Positions 1-7,965 of a stretch of DNA of 64,000 nt are shown here, piece by piece (position 1 is the first letter of the stretch; the number at the start of each line of letters is the position of its first letter). The DNA comes from JBARKJ01 sp049801375 (GTDB lineage Bacteria; Nitrospirota; JACRHJ01): NCBI GenBank assembly GCA_049801375.1, contig JBARKJ010000046.1, positions 1 through 64,000 of the forward strand, given 5' to 3'. Under the pieces are notes generated by a model. It was not told the origin of the DNA and did no database searches. It was given only the letters and a program-made list of their open reading frames with translations. The position numbers were made by a program, and so were the translations under genes.

Positions 1-614
1 CCGGGCAACTGGACGCTGTGCGTGGCGTCGAATATCACCGGATAGCCCATCTCCCGCATCGTTACCAGCGAGCGGAAATCCACGACGAGATTATTATAGC
101 CGAACGACGTGCCACGCTCGGTGAGGATAATATCGTCCGAGCCGGCCTCTTTTATTTTATTTATTACATTATTCATTTCACCGGGGGACATGAACTGGCC
201 CTTCTTCACGTTCACGGGCTTGCCCGTCCGTGCCGCCGCCTGGAGGATGTCCGTCTGGCGACAGAGGAAGGCCGGTATCTGGAGCGCGTCCAATACTTCC
301 GCCGCGAGCAAAGCCTGCCCCGGGAGGTGGATGTCGGAAATCACCGGCACCTTGAACGTCTCCTTCACTTTCGCTAGCAGTCGCAAGCCTTCTTTGAGTC
401 CCGGCCCCCTGTATGATGAAGAGGAGCTTCTATTCGCCTTGTCGAATGACGATTTAAAAACCAGAGGCATACCTAGGCCTTCAGCCGCCTTGACAATCTG
501 TTCGGCGGCGTCCATCAGCTTTGCCTCGGACTCTATCACGCACGGCCCGGCGATCAGCACGAGCGGGTTGGCGCCGCCGATTTTAATGTCCCCAATTTTT
601 ATTTCTTTAATCAC
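1..614 (-). CDS. kdsA: 3-deoxy-8-phosphooctulonate synthase, 5' part (cut by window edge)
   Basis: KdsA condenses arabinose-5-phosphate with phosphoenolpyruvate to Kdo-8-phosphate in the cytoplasm, the first committed step to the Kdo of LPS. About 204 residues are visible. They include the family's N-terminal 'LVLIAGPCVIES' strand, the phosphate-binding 'KSSFDKANRSS' motif, 'FLCRQTDIL', the 'VKKGQFMSP' loop and 'FDATHSVQ'. I start it at GTG (612-614), which directly precedes IKEIKIGDIKIGG and has GGGAGAG a few bases upstream; no ATG fits. The family is about 270-280 residues long, so roughly a quarter lies beyond base 1. It follows pyrG with a 57-base gap, the usual kdsB-pyrG-kdsA order. The identity is very secure. 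Confidence 0.96.
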   Translation of the reverse strand, partial: MIKEIKIGDIKIGGANPLVLIAGPCVIESEAKLMDAAEQIVKAAEGLGMPLVFKSSFDKANRSSSSSYRGPGLKEGLRLLAKVKETFKVPVISDIHLPGQALLAAEVLDALQIPAFLCRQTDILQAAARTGKPVNVKKGQFMSPGEMNNVINKIKEAGSDDIILTERGTSFGYNNLVVDFRSLVTMREMGYPVIFDATHSVQLP

Positions 615-628
615 ACACTCTCCCGTCC

Positions 629-665
629 CCTCTCCCATAGACCCGCAACCGGGTGCCCCGAGAGG
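629..665. repeat. Nested inverted repeat between pyrG and kdsA
   Basis: The 57-base pyrG-kdsA gap contains CCTCTC (629-634) pairing with GAGAGG (660-665), and inside it ACCCG (641-645) pairing with CGGGT (650-654). In RNA this would form a bipartite hairpin just after the pyrG stop. No T-run follows, so it is not a canonical intrinsic terminator. It could be an RNA-stabilising or processing hairpin, or a degenerate copy of a dispersed palindromic repeat. Function is unproven. Confidence 0.4.
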
Positions 666-671
666 AGAAAA

Positions 672-2318
672 TCACAGCGACAGCTCTTCCGACTGCTGGT
701 GCCTTATCGCCGCACCGATGAACCCCTTGAAAAGCGGGTGCGGGTCGCGCGGACGGGACTTGAACTCCGGGTGGAACTGGCAACCCAGGAACCACGGGTG
801 GCCTGGTAACTCCACGATCTCGACAAGTTCCTTGTCCGGCGAAGTGCCTGATATTTTAAGACCCGCCCCGCGGACTATGTCCCGGTAGAGGTTGTTAAAC
901 TCGTACCGGTGGCGATGTCGCTCCATGATCTCCTCGCGCCCGTACATCTCGCGGGCCATCGTCCCCTCTTCCAGCACGCAGGGATACGCGCCCAGGCGCA
1001 TCGTGCCGCCGAGGTCGGACTGGCTGGTCCGCGTCTGCATGGACTGCTTCTGATAATCGTACCAGCTCTCCATGAGGTATATAATCGGGTCAACCGCGTT
1101 TACATCGAACTCGGTGCTGTTCGCGCCGTGCTGGCCGCAGACGTTCATGGCGAACTCGATTACCGCGACCTGCATCCCAAGGCAGATGCCGAAATACGGG
1201 ACCTGCCGCTCCCTCGCGAACTTCACGGCGGCTATTTTCCCCTTTATCCCCCTGCTCCCGAAACCTCCCGGCACTAGGATTCCGTGTACGTCCAACAGGT
1301 ACTTCTCTGGCCCGTGCACCTCTATATCCTCGGAGTCCACCCATTCGATATTGACGCGGCAGTCGTTTGCTACGCCGCCATGCACCAATGCCTCGTGCAG
1401 GCTCTTGTAAGATTCCCTCAGCTCGACGTATTTGCCGACAAGGGCGATGGTGGTGTTTTTTCGCGGGTTGTTTATCCTCCTTACCACGTCCTGCCAGCTT
1501 GAGAGCTCGGGCGGGTTGTCCGGGAGCTTCAGGAGCTTAACGATCTGGTCGTCCAGGCCCTCTTCGTGGAGGTTCAGCGGGACTTCGTAAATATTACCCA
1601 CATCCTTTGCCGTTATCACGGCTTCCCTTTCAACGTTCGTGTAAAGGGCTATCTTCTTTTTCATCTCCGGCGGGAGCGGACGGTCGGTCCGGCAAAGCAG
1701 TATATTGGGCTGAATACCTATCGAAAGCAGTTCCTTGACGCTGTGCTGGGTGGGTTTCGTTTTCAGCTCGCCCGCGGCGCTGATGTACGGCACGAGCGTC
1801 AGGTGGATATATAGGACGTTCGACGACCCGATGTCATACTTGAATTGCCTGATAGCCTCCAGAAAAGGCAGGCTCTCTATATCTCCGATGGTCCCGCCGA
1901 CCTCGACTATCACGACGTCCTTATTATCAGCAACCTTTTTTATGCTCTCCTTTATTTCGTCCGTCACGTGCGGCACGACCTGCACGGTCCCACCGAGATA
2001 ATCACCCCGCCGCTCCTTGCTGATGACGTTGAAGTATATCCTGCCGGAGGTAAAGTTATTGAGTTGCGACATGGACGTGGAGGTGTAACGTTCATAATGG
2101 CCGAGGTCAAGGTCCGTCTCCGCGCCGTCATCCGTTACGAAAACTTCTCCGTGCTGGAACGGACTCATGGTGCCGGGGTCCACGTTTATGTACGGGTCGA
2201 GCTTCTGGTTCGTGACGCTTAAACCCCGCGCCTCCAGAAGCGTGCCGATGGAGGCCGCCGCAAGTCCCTTTCCAAGCGAGGAAACGACGCCGCCGGTTAT
2301 GAAAATAAACTTGGTCAT
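672..2318 (-). CDS. pyrG: CTP synthase
   Basis: This enzyme converts UTP to CTP with glutamine and ATP; the CTP is used by KdsB for CMP-Kdo. The 548 residues match the family's full length. The N-terminal synthetase domain has the P-loop-like 'GGVVSSLGKGLAAAS' at residues 9-23 and 'DPYINVDPGTMSPFQHGEVFVTDDG' region near 41-65. The class I glutamine amidotransferase domain starts near residue 290 and has nucleophile Cys379 in 'GICLGMQ' with a downstream 'FHPEF' His/Glu pair. The ATG at 2316-2318 overlaps the kdsB stop (ATGA), so the genes are translationally coupled. There is nothing unusual in it. Confidence 0.98.
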   Translation of the reverse strand: MTKFIFITGGVVSSLGKGLAAASIGTLLEARGLSVTNQKLDPYINVDPGTMSPFQHGEVFVTDDGAETDLDLGHYERYTSTSMSQLNNFTSGRIYFNVISKERRGDYLGGTVQVVPHVTDEIKESIKKVADNKDVVIVEVGGTIGDIESLPFLEAIRQFKYDIGSSNVLYIHLTLVPYISAAGELKTKPTQHSVKELLSIGIQPNILLCRTDRPLPPEMKKKIALYTNVEREAVITAKDVGNIYEVPLNLHEEGLDDQIVKLLKLPDNPPELSSWQDVVRRINNPRKNTTIALVGKYVELRESYKSLHEALVHGGVANDCRVNIEWVDSEDIEVHGPEKYLLDVHGILVPGGFGSRGIKGKIAAVKFARERQVPYFGICLGMQVAVIEFAMNVCGQHGANSTEFDVNAVDPIIYLMESWYDYQKQSMQTRTSQSDLGGTMRLGAYPCVLEEGTMAREMYGREEIMERHRHRYEFNNLYRDIVRGAGLKISGTSPDKELVEIVELPGHPWFLGCQFHPEFKSRPRDPHPLFKGFIGAAIRHQQSEELSL

Positions 2319-3067
2319 GCTTTCTTCTCCTCGGAAAAAAGGCGTCTGATTATTTTCAAATCTTCGGGCGTATCCACGCCCATCGAGTTAAGCTTAGTGA
2401 CTGAGACCTTTATTTTATGTCCGTGCCCAAGGGCCCGGAGCTGTTCCAGCTTCTCTATATTCTCCAACTCTGTTTGAGGGAGTTTGGTAAACTTAAGAAG
2501 AAACTCCCTTTGGTACGCGTAAATTCCTATATGCTTCAGGCACGACCCCCCCGCGAACTGCCCCTGCTTCCAACCGTCTCTGTTATATGGTATTGGCGCG
2601 CGTGAGAAATACAGCGCAAAACCTTTTTCATCCAGCGCCGTCTTCACGACCGCCGGGTCGAATATCTCCGCCGCGGTCTCAATTGGAGTCGCCGCCGTGG
2701 CCATCTCTATGGATGGGTCATCCACCATCGGCGCGATTGTTTCCTCTATCAGCGCGGACGGCATCATCGGCTCGTCTCCCTGGACATTCACGTAAATATC
2801 AGCCGGTATTTTCAGGGCCGCTTCAGCGACCCTGTCAGTTCCCGACTTGCAGTCAGGACTTGTCATCAGCGCCTTGCCTCCCAGGCGCTCCACCGCCTCA
2901 AGCACCTCCCGCTCGTCCGTCGCCACCCAGACTTCATCGATGCCTTTAGCCAGGGACGTCCGCTCATAGACCCTCCATACCATCGGCTTTCCCCCGATGT
3001 CCACGAGGGGCTTGCCCGGAAGACGGGTCGAGTTCATCCTGGCGGGGATTATGGCGACGACTCTCAA
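2315..3067 (-). CDS. kdsB: 3-deoxy-manno-octulosonate cytidylyltransferase (CMP-Kdo synthetase)
   Basis: KdsB activates Kdo as CMP-Kdo for the Kdo transferase WaaA. The protein opens with 'VVAIIPARMNSTRLPGKPL', the nucleotide-binding signature of the family. It also has 'DEVWVATDE', 'VQGDEPMM' and 'LYFSRAPIPYNRD'. I place the start at TTG (3065-3067): it overlaps the stop of the upstream epimerase (TTGA) and has AGGGAG six bases upstream, giving 250 residues, the normal length. A longer in-frame start at 3094 would add an unrelated N-terminus from inside the upstream gene. The 3' end overlaps pyrG by 4 bases. Confidence 0.96.
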   Translation of the reverse strand: MRVVAIIPARMNSTRLPGKPLVDIGGKPMVWRVYERTSLAKGIDEVWVATDEREVLEAVERLGGKALMTSPDCKSGTDRVAEAALKIPADIYVNVQGDEPMMPSALIEETIAPMVDDPSIEMATAATPIETAAEIFDPAVVKTALDEKGFALYFSRAPIPYNRDGWKQGQFAGGSCLKHIGIYAYQREFLLKFTKLPQTELENIEKLEQLRALGHGHKIKVSVTKLNSMGVDTPEDLKIIRRLFSEEKKA

Positions 3068-4020
3068 AGGGACTCCCTGTTCTCTATGTACCATTCGACG
3101 AATTTCCGGACGCCCTCCTCTACCTGGGTCCGGGGGTCGTATCCGAGCATTTTTTTCGATTTGGTAATGTCGGCGTAAGTGACCTGGACGTCGCCGGGCT
3201 GGTCCGGCAACTGCTCGATATCCGCCTTTTTGCCGAGGCTTTTCTCTATAAGTTCTATCAGTCTTCTCAGTTCCGTGGTTTGTGATTCGCCAATATTAAA
3301 TATTTCAAATTTCGAATTATAATCTATCGCCTTGAGCACGCCGTCGGCGATATCGTCCACATATGTGTAGTCCCTGCGGGAAGAGCCGTCTCCGAACATG
3401 GGGACGGGTTTCCCCTGGTCTATCAGACGGGTGAATTTGTGTATCGCCATCTCCGGCCTCTGCCGCGGCCCATAGACGGTGAAGAACCTAAGGCATGAAA
3501 TATTAAGATTATAGAGATGATGGTATGTGTGGCATATAAGCTCGCAGGCTTTTTTTGTAGCCGCGTAAGGAGACACCGGGTTATCCACGTTGTCGGTTTC
3601 GGAAAAAGGAACCTTTTTATTGTTTCCGTATACGGACGAAGACGAGGCAAAGATAAAGCCCGGCAGGTTATTTTCCTTTGCCGCCTCCAGGAGGTTCATA
3701 GTCCCCCGGAAATTTACCTCCTCATACAGGAGCGGGTCTATAATCGATGGCCGTACTCCTGCCCGCGCCGCAAGATGGAATACCCGGTCAAATTTTTCCC
3801 TTTTAAAGAGCGTCTTCAGCAGTTCCAGGTCCCGGATATCGCCCTCGACCAGTTTATACGACTGATTTTTGAGGGCCTTTTGAATGTTGTTCCTCTTTAT
3901 GCGGGGGTCGTAGAACTCGTCGAAACAGTCGATGACTACTACCTCGTCGCCGCGCGCAAGGAGCTTTTCCGAGACGGTAGACCCAATGAAGCCCGCGCCG
4001 CCCGTAACAAGTATCTTCAT
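3064..4020 (-). CDS. NAD-dependent sugar epimerase, UDP-glucuronate 4-epimerase type
   Basis: This is an extended short-chain dehydrogenase with a Rossmann start 'MKILVTGGAGFIGS', catalytic Ser/Tyr/Lys ('SSSSVYG', 'YAATKKACE') and the 'RFFTVYGPRQRPEMAI' stretch typical of UDP-glucuronate/UDP-galacturonate 4-epimerases. Such enzymes supply epimerised UDP-sugars to LPS glycosyltransferases in the cytoplasm. Its 318 residues are normal for the family. It is coupled upstream to the heptose kinase (ATGA overlap) and downstream to kdsB (TTGA overlap). It could instead act on UDP-glucose or UDP-N-acetylhexosamine; the sequence does not decide. An HldD role is less likely because the GAE-type motif is clear. 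Confidence 0.85.
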   Translation of the reverse strand: MKILVTGGAGFIGSTVSEKLLARGDEVVVIDCFDEFYDPRIKRNNIQKALKNQSYKLVEGDIRDLELLKTLFKREKFDRVFHLAARAGVRPSIIDPLLYEEVNFRGTMNLLEAAKENNLPGFIFASSSSVYGNNKKVPFSETDNVDNPVSPYAATKKACELICHTYHHLYNLNISCLRFFTVYGPRQRPEMAIHKFTRLIDQGKPVPMFGDGSSRRDYTYVDDIADGVLKAIDYNSKFEIFNIGESQTTELRRLIELIEKSLGKKADIEQLPDQPGDVQVTYADITKSKKMLGYDPRTQVEEGVRKFVEWYIENRESL

Positions 4021-5003
4021 ATCAGCGCCTGCTTTATCGTCTTTTTCAATTGTTCCATTTTCACTGTAGCCGTCCCCACTTCGCCGACTACTATACCCGC
4101 CGCATGGTTTGCTATCACTGCCGCCTCGTGCATGTCCGCCCCCGTGGAAAGGGCCAGCATCAACACCGCTATGACGGTATCCCCGGCGCCTGTAACGTCA
4201 TATACTTCCTTGGCCACGGTCGGTATGTGCACCGCTTTTCCGCCGTGTTGGAAGAGGCTCATCCCATGCTCTCCGCGGGTGATCAGCACCGCCTCGCTCT
4301 TTAGCTTCTCGATGAGCTTTTTACCCGCGGCGGCAAGAGATATTTCATCGGTTATCTCAAACCCCGCCGCCTGCGAGGCCTCTAAATTATTCGGCGTCAC
4401 CACCGTCACGTTCTTATAGTAATCGAAATGTCCCACCTTAGGGTCTACCGCGACGGGTATCTTTCTCTCTTTGGCTATCTTCACGATACCCGCGACCAGC
4501 TTTTTCGTAACTACCCCCTTGGCATAATCGGATATGATGATCCCGGAGAAGGAATGATTGTTGGTTTTCACGTAGTCCAGGATTATATTTTCCGAGGCGC
4601 AGGCAATGTCGCCCTTGCTCTCGCGGTCAAACCGGACTACCTGCTGGCTGTGCGCTATTACCCGCGTTTTTACGGTAGTCGGACGGCAGTTATCCACGAT
4701 TACTCCATCGGTATCTATCTTTTTAAGCCGCAGCTCATGAATTACTTTCCGGCCCATCTCGTCGCTACCGACGGCGCCGCAGATTCTGGCATTGCCGCCA
4801 AGAGATACTATGTTGCTAAGAACGTTGGCCGCGCCGCCCAGCATGATGGATTCATGGTTTATTTCCACGACCGGGACAGGGGCTTCGGGCGAGATTCTGG
4901 AAACTTTGCCCCATACGAACTGGTCGAGTATGATATCGCCGACGACGAGGATATCGGCCGATTTAAACCGCTCCAGGTGTCCAAGAAGGCTTTTTTTATC
5001 CAA
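4017..5003 (-). CDS. rfaE1: D-glycero-beta-D-manno-heptose-7-phosphate kinase
   Basis: This PfkB/ribokinase-fold kinase phosphorylates heptose-7-phosphate at C1 on the way to ADP-heptose for the LPS inner core. Visible motifs are 'ILVVGDIILDQFVWG' near the N-terminus, 'SPEAPVPVV' and the PfkB signature 'DVTGAGDTVIAVLMLAL' with the catalytic Asp near residue 270. It has 328 residues and only the kinase half of the bifunctional E. coli HldE; the cytidylyltransferase-like half is absent and must be a separate gene outside this window. The start is TTG (5001-5003), preceded by GGGAGAG. The gmhB phosphatase for the next step is at 18.1-18.7 kb. Confidence 0.93.
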   Translation of the reverse strand: MDKKSLLGHLERFKSADILVVGDIILDQFVWGKVSRISPEAPVPVVEINHESIMLGGAANVLSNIVSLGGNARICGAVGSDEMGRKVIHELRLKKIDTDGVIVDNCRPTTVKTRVIAHSQQVVRFDRESKGDIACASENIILDYVKTNNHSFSGIIISDYAKGVVTKKLVAGIVKIAKERKIPVAVDPKVGHFDYYKNVTVVTPNNLEASQAAGFEITDEISLAAAGKKLIEKLKSEAVLITRGEHGMSLFQHGGKAVHIPTVAKEVYDVTGAGDTVIAVLMLALSTGADMHEAAVIANHAAGIVVGEVGTATVKMEQLKKTIKQALI

Positions 5004-5044
5004 AACGTTCTCTCCCGCGGTTATTATGATAAAAAAATGTTATT

Positions 5045-6163
5045 TTATATTACTTTCTCGTAAACCTCAAGCGTCTTGTGGAGAGTTTTTTCCCAGGTGA
5101 AGTTTTCTGCCTTATCTCTGGCCCTTTTGCCCGTTTCATTCCGCGCCTTTTCGCATGAAAGGTACTGAAGCGTAGCCGCAAGCCCCGCTGCGTCCTCAGG
5201 GTCATTCAGCACGAAGCCGTCTACACCGTCTTCCATAACCTCCGCCACGCCATTTTGAGAGGTGGTTATTACGGGCAGGCCGGATGCCATTGCCTCCAGG
5301 CAGGAGTTGGAAAACGGGTCGTACTTAGTCGGCAGGACATAAATATCCGACGCGCCGTAAATAGATTCAGGGTCCCGGACATGGCCTGTAAAAACCAGCC
5401 TGTCGGCTACTCCCAATTTTCTTGCCAGTTTGAGGAATGGCTTCGGGTCGTCTTTTCCCGCCACCAACAGTTTCAAATCGCTGATATTTCCCTCCATGTC
5501 CTTCGCGTACCACAGTGCCTTGATGGCCGTCTGAAGCCCTTTTCTTCTGAACCCTGCCCCCATGAAAAGCGCGACCGGCTCATCGTTAAAACCATATTTT
5601 TGCCGGGACTCATGCCTGTTCAGCTTGATGTTGACCGGATTAAATTTCATAAGGTCAACTCCGTTGTAGGCCACGAAAACCTTCTCCGGCGGGATAGGAT
5701 AGTGTTTGAGAAGACCTTCCTTGGAGAACTCGGAGTTGGTTATGACCGCCTTGCAACCTCCCGGCCGGTAACGGTCCCTTTCCATATTCAGGATAACCCG
5801 GTGCAGCGGGTTCAGAAAAGTAAAGCGCTTTCCCATCCTTTCCAGGTACTCGGCATGGCACCCGCCGCCTACAGTTACCACCCCGTCGGTGAACGGCCTT
5901 ATCTGGTTATGCACCAGGTCTATATCCCTCCTGCCGGACAGCATCCGGCTGAGGTTGTTTTTAAAGCTTGATACCTTCAAAAAAGAAGGCCCCGCCGCGA
6001 TCTTGACGATATTTACTTCCGCCTTGAAATCCGGCTCCTCAGATGTAGCCGCAAATATAGAGACATCGTGCCCGGCATCAACGAGTCCTCTGGCCAGATT
6101 CCACGTGCGCCTCTCGCTCCCGCCTTTTCTGTCGAAGCGGATGGATGCTATAGCGATTCGCAT
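5045..6163 (-). CDS. Glycosyltransferase family 4 (WaaG-like)
   Basis: This is a GT-B fold retaining glycosyltransferase of 372 residues. The N-terminal Rossmann half starts 'MRIAIASIRFDRKGGSER', with the glycine-rich acceptor loop seen in WaaG-type LPS core glucosyltransferases. The C-terminal half has 'VALFMGAGFRRKGL' and the donor-binding 'PTKYDPFSNSCLEAMASG' with the EX7E-like arrangement. It probably adds a hexose to the heptose core at the cytoplasmic face of the inner membrane. It lies 41 AT-rich bases upstream of the heptose kinase. Donor and acceptor cannot be read from sequence. Confidence 0.88.
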   Translation of the reverse strand: MRIAIASIRFDRKGGSERRTWNLARGLVDAGHDVSIFAATSEEPDFKAEVNIVKIAAGPSFLKVSSFKNNLSRMLSGRRDIDLVHNQIRPFTDGVVTVGGGCHAEYLERMGKRFTFLNPLHRVILNMERDRYRPGGCKAVITNSEFSKEGLLKHYPIPPEKVFVAYNGVDLMKFNPVNIKLNRHESRQKYGFNDEPVALFMGAGFRRKGLQTAIKALWYAKDMEGNISDLKLLVAGKDDPKPFLKLARKLGVADRLVFTGHVRDPESIYGASDIYVLPTKYDPFSNSCLEAMASGLPVITTSQNGVAEVMEDGVDGFVLNDPEDAAGLAATLQYLSCEKARNETGKRARDKAENFTWEKTLHKTLEVYEKVI

Positions 6164-6336
6164 ACCCGCGCCTTCCGGTATATTTCCCTGATAAGCTTTT
6201 CCTTGATAAAATTGCCGGCAGTCAAGATGTCGTTCAATGGGCCGTCGGTGAGTTTAGTAAACGTACTGGACACGGATTTCCCGTTCCTCCAGCCAATGAT
6301 TGCTTCGGTAGGCTGCAGGCGGAAAAATTCACTCAT
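6148..6336 (-). CDS. Small hypothetical protein, 62 residues
   Basis: This short frame exactly fills the gap between the methyltransferase and the WaaG-like gene. Its ATG (6334-6336) overlaps the upstream stop as ATGA and its 3' end overlaps the next gene by 16 bases, the same coupling as its neighbours. The protein has no signal peptide or membrane segment; its C-terminal half is basic ('FIKEKLIREIYRKARV'). I do not recognise it. It could be a real small LPS-locus protein or the remnant of a larger transferase or kinase. Confidence 0.45.
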   Translation of the reverse strand: MSEFFRLQPTEAIIGWRNGKSVSSTFTKLTDGPLNDILTAGNFIKEKLIREIYRKARVCESL

Positions 6337-7166
6337 GGTTGTTTAAATACAATTCGCTTGATTGATTTTTTTACAGGTTGGATTAATTTTTTTCTTACAT
6401 ATCTCTCACATTTTTTTAGCAGCCCAGGATTGTGTTCATTCCTTAGTTTTTCGACCTGATTTTCAAGCGACTGCTTTTGAACATTATTTTTGCCCAAGAA
6501 TTGGAAAAATTCATTTATGGTTTCCGACTCTTCCTGGCTGGCATTGAATAATGCATTCAATTCCATAGGAAATTCTTTCCCGACACCAATAATTCCCAAT
6601 CCGGACCCAAACTTGAACTCAAAATTAGGATAAACGTTCTTCAACTCAGCCCACAAACGCCAAACGCCGAAATCTCTTTCATGCACAGCCGAGTCGTGAA
6701 ACATTATTATTCCACGACTGCTTAATTTGGGAAGCCATGTCTCGAAATCGTTTTTAACTGCTTCATAGCTGTGGAAACCGTCAATATGGAGCAGATCTAT
6801 AGAGCCATTTTTGAAATCGTTGACTGCTTCATCGAAAGTCTTCCTTAATAAATGGGAAAATCGCCCGTATAAAGGATCGTGATGCGAACGCAGATCCTGC
6901 AGCACAGTATCTTCATAACGGCCGCAATGCTCGTCGCCGCACCATGTATCAACTCCATAACAGGTAGTATCCAGACGCAATACATCTACAGCCTGACAGA
7001 AAGCGCAATAAGATTCCCCCGTATTGACGCCCAGCTCGACGAGTATTCGTGGCTTTATCATCTGAATAAGCGCTAAGGCAAAGGGTATATGCTCAGACCA
7101 TGCCTTTATCTTAAGCCTGCGCGGCTGCATGAGGCATAACGGATAATTCAAGGGATTAAACGGCAT
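6333..7166 (-). CDS. Class I SAM-dependent methyltransferase (Methyltransf_24 type)
   Basis: This is a 277-residue SAM methyltransferase with motif I 'ILVELGVNTGESY', an acidic motif 'CYGVDTWCGDEHCG', and 'IDLLHIDGFHSYEAVKNDFE' followed by 'GIIMFHDSAVHE', the signature of the Methyltransf_24/cephalosporin-hydroxylase-like group common in O-antigen loci. It probably methylates a surface sugar. Its last 32 residues form a Lys/Arg-rich amphipathic tail ('CERYVRKKLIQPVKKSIKR') that resembles the tails of the sulfotransferase and a glycosyltransferase nearby. The gene is clearly more AT-rich than the surrounding LPS genes, which suggests acquisition from elsewhere. The ATG at 7164-7166 is the only good start. 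Confidence 0.85.
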   Translation of the reverse strand: MPFNPLNYPLCLMQPRRLKIKAWSEHIPFALALIQMIKPRILVELGVNTGESYCAFCQAVDVLRLDTTCYGVDTWCGDEHCGRYEDTVLQDLRSHHDPLYGRFSHLLRKTFDEAVNDFKNGSIDLLHIDGFHSYEAVKNDFETWLPKLSSRGIIMFHDSAVHERDFGVWRLWAELKNVYPNFEFKFGSGLGIIGVGKEFPMELNALFNASQEESETINEFFQFLGKNNVQKQSLENQVEKLRNEHNPGLLKKCERYVRKKLIQPVKKSIKRIVFKQP

Positions 7167-7238
7167 GTTATTTCTTGCCTCTTTCTTTATGTGGGGTGTT
7201 TTCAGAATTGGCCTATTTGTTACTACTTTTCGCCTTAA

Positions 7239-7268
7239 TTGTCAAGCCTTTATAAGCTAAATTATTAT
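7239..7268 (+). promoter_or_regulatory. Sigma-70-type promoter for the plus-strand decoration genes
   Basis: TTGTCA (7239-7244) and TATTAT (7263-7268) are separated by 18 bases, each matching 5 of 6 consensus positions. Transcription would begin near 7275, leaving a leader of about 65 bases to the ATG at 7342. The location between two divergent gene blocks in AT-rich DNA supports it. It is inferred from sequence only. Confidence 0.6.
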
Positions 7269-7341
7269 TCTGATTGTGAAAAATCCTTTGATATATCTAA
7301 CAATTATGATATTATTGCCCGCAATGGGAGGTTTTTTAAAG

Positions 7342-7953
7342 ATGTCTCTTTTCAAGAGGAACAGACAGCAAAAAGAAGAGACTAATAAAAAAAATTCAAT
7401 TTATACAAAAGATATTTTTGAGGGCTCGGAATCTGTCATAGCCGGTGATTTTTCATACGGTAGCCCAAAAGTTATGGAGTGGAAGGACGGGCATACACGG
7501 CTGGTAATCGGTAAATTCTGCTCTATTTCATCTGATGTCGTTATAATTCTGGGAGGCAACCACCGGACCGACTGGGTGACCACCTATCCGTTTCCCGCAC
7601 TTGCCCAGGATTGGCCGGGCGCTTCAGAAATAAAAGGTCATCCAGCTACCAAGGGAGACATAATAATCGGCAACGATGTCTGGATATGTTACGGGGCGAC
7701 GATATTATCAGGCGTAGTCATCGGTGACGGAGCAGTGATCGGAGCAAGGTCGGTGGTTTCGGACGCTGTAGCGCCATACTCGATCGTTGCAGGTAATCCG
7801 GCAAGAGAAATAAGGAAGCGCTTTGATGACGCCACTATAAAAATGCTTTTGGAACTTAAATGGTGGGACTGGCCGCTGGACAGGATAAAAAAGAATATGC
7901 ATATTTTGTGCGGATGCGATTTTGAGCATCTTTTTAAAACAAATGAAGGCTAA
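7342..7953 (+). CDS. CatB-like (xenobiotic) O-acetyltransferase, hexapeptide-repeat family
   Basis: This left-handed beta-helix acetyltransferase transfers acetyl from acetyl-CoA, most likely to a sugar hydroxyl of LPS. It has 'VIGKFCSISSDVVIILGGNHRTDWVTTYPF', the signature region of the CatB/XAT group with its catalytic His, then hexapeptide turns ('IIIGNDVWICYGATILSG', 'VVIGDGAVIGARSVV') and 'GNPAREIRKRF' near the C-terminus. I start at ATG 7342, which has GGGAGG upstream and gives 203 residues, the usual size. An in-frame GTG at 7276 would add a hydrophobic stretch but sits on the predicted transcription start and has no ribosome site. First gene of the plus-strand unit. Confidence 0.82.
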   Translation: MSLFKRNRQQKEETNKKNSIYTKDIFEGSESVIAGDFSYGSPKVMEWKDGHTRLVIGKFCSISSDVVIILGGNHRTDWVTTYPFPALAQDWPGASEIKGHPATKGDIIIGNDVWICYGATILSGVVIGDGAVIGARSVVSDAVAPYSIVAGNPAREIRKRFDDATIKMLLELKWWDWPLDRIKKNMHILCGCDFEHLFKTNEG

Positions 7954-7965
7954 GAAGGAATCTGA

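Noticed and set aside
629..665. An intrinsic terminator between pyrG and kdsA
   Set aside because: The hairpin is good, but no T-run follows and kdsA continues in the same direction.
2315..3094. A kdsB start 27 bases further upstream
   Set aside because: It would begin inside the epimerase and add nine residues without family homology; the TTG at 3067 has a ribosome site and a TTGA overlap.
3517..4419. A 300-codon plus-strand frame over the epimerase and heptose kinase
   Set aside because: Antisense to two well-conserved enzymes; no ribosome site and no recognisable domain.
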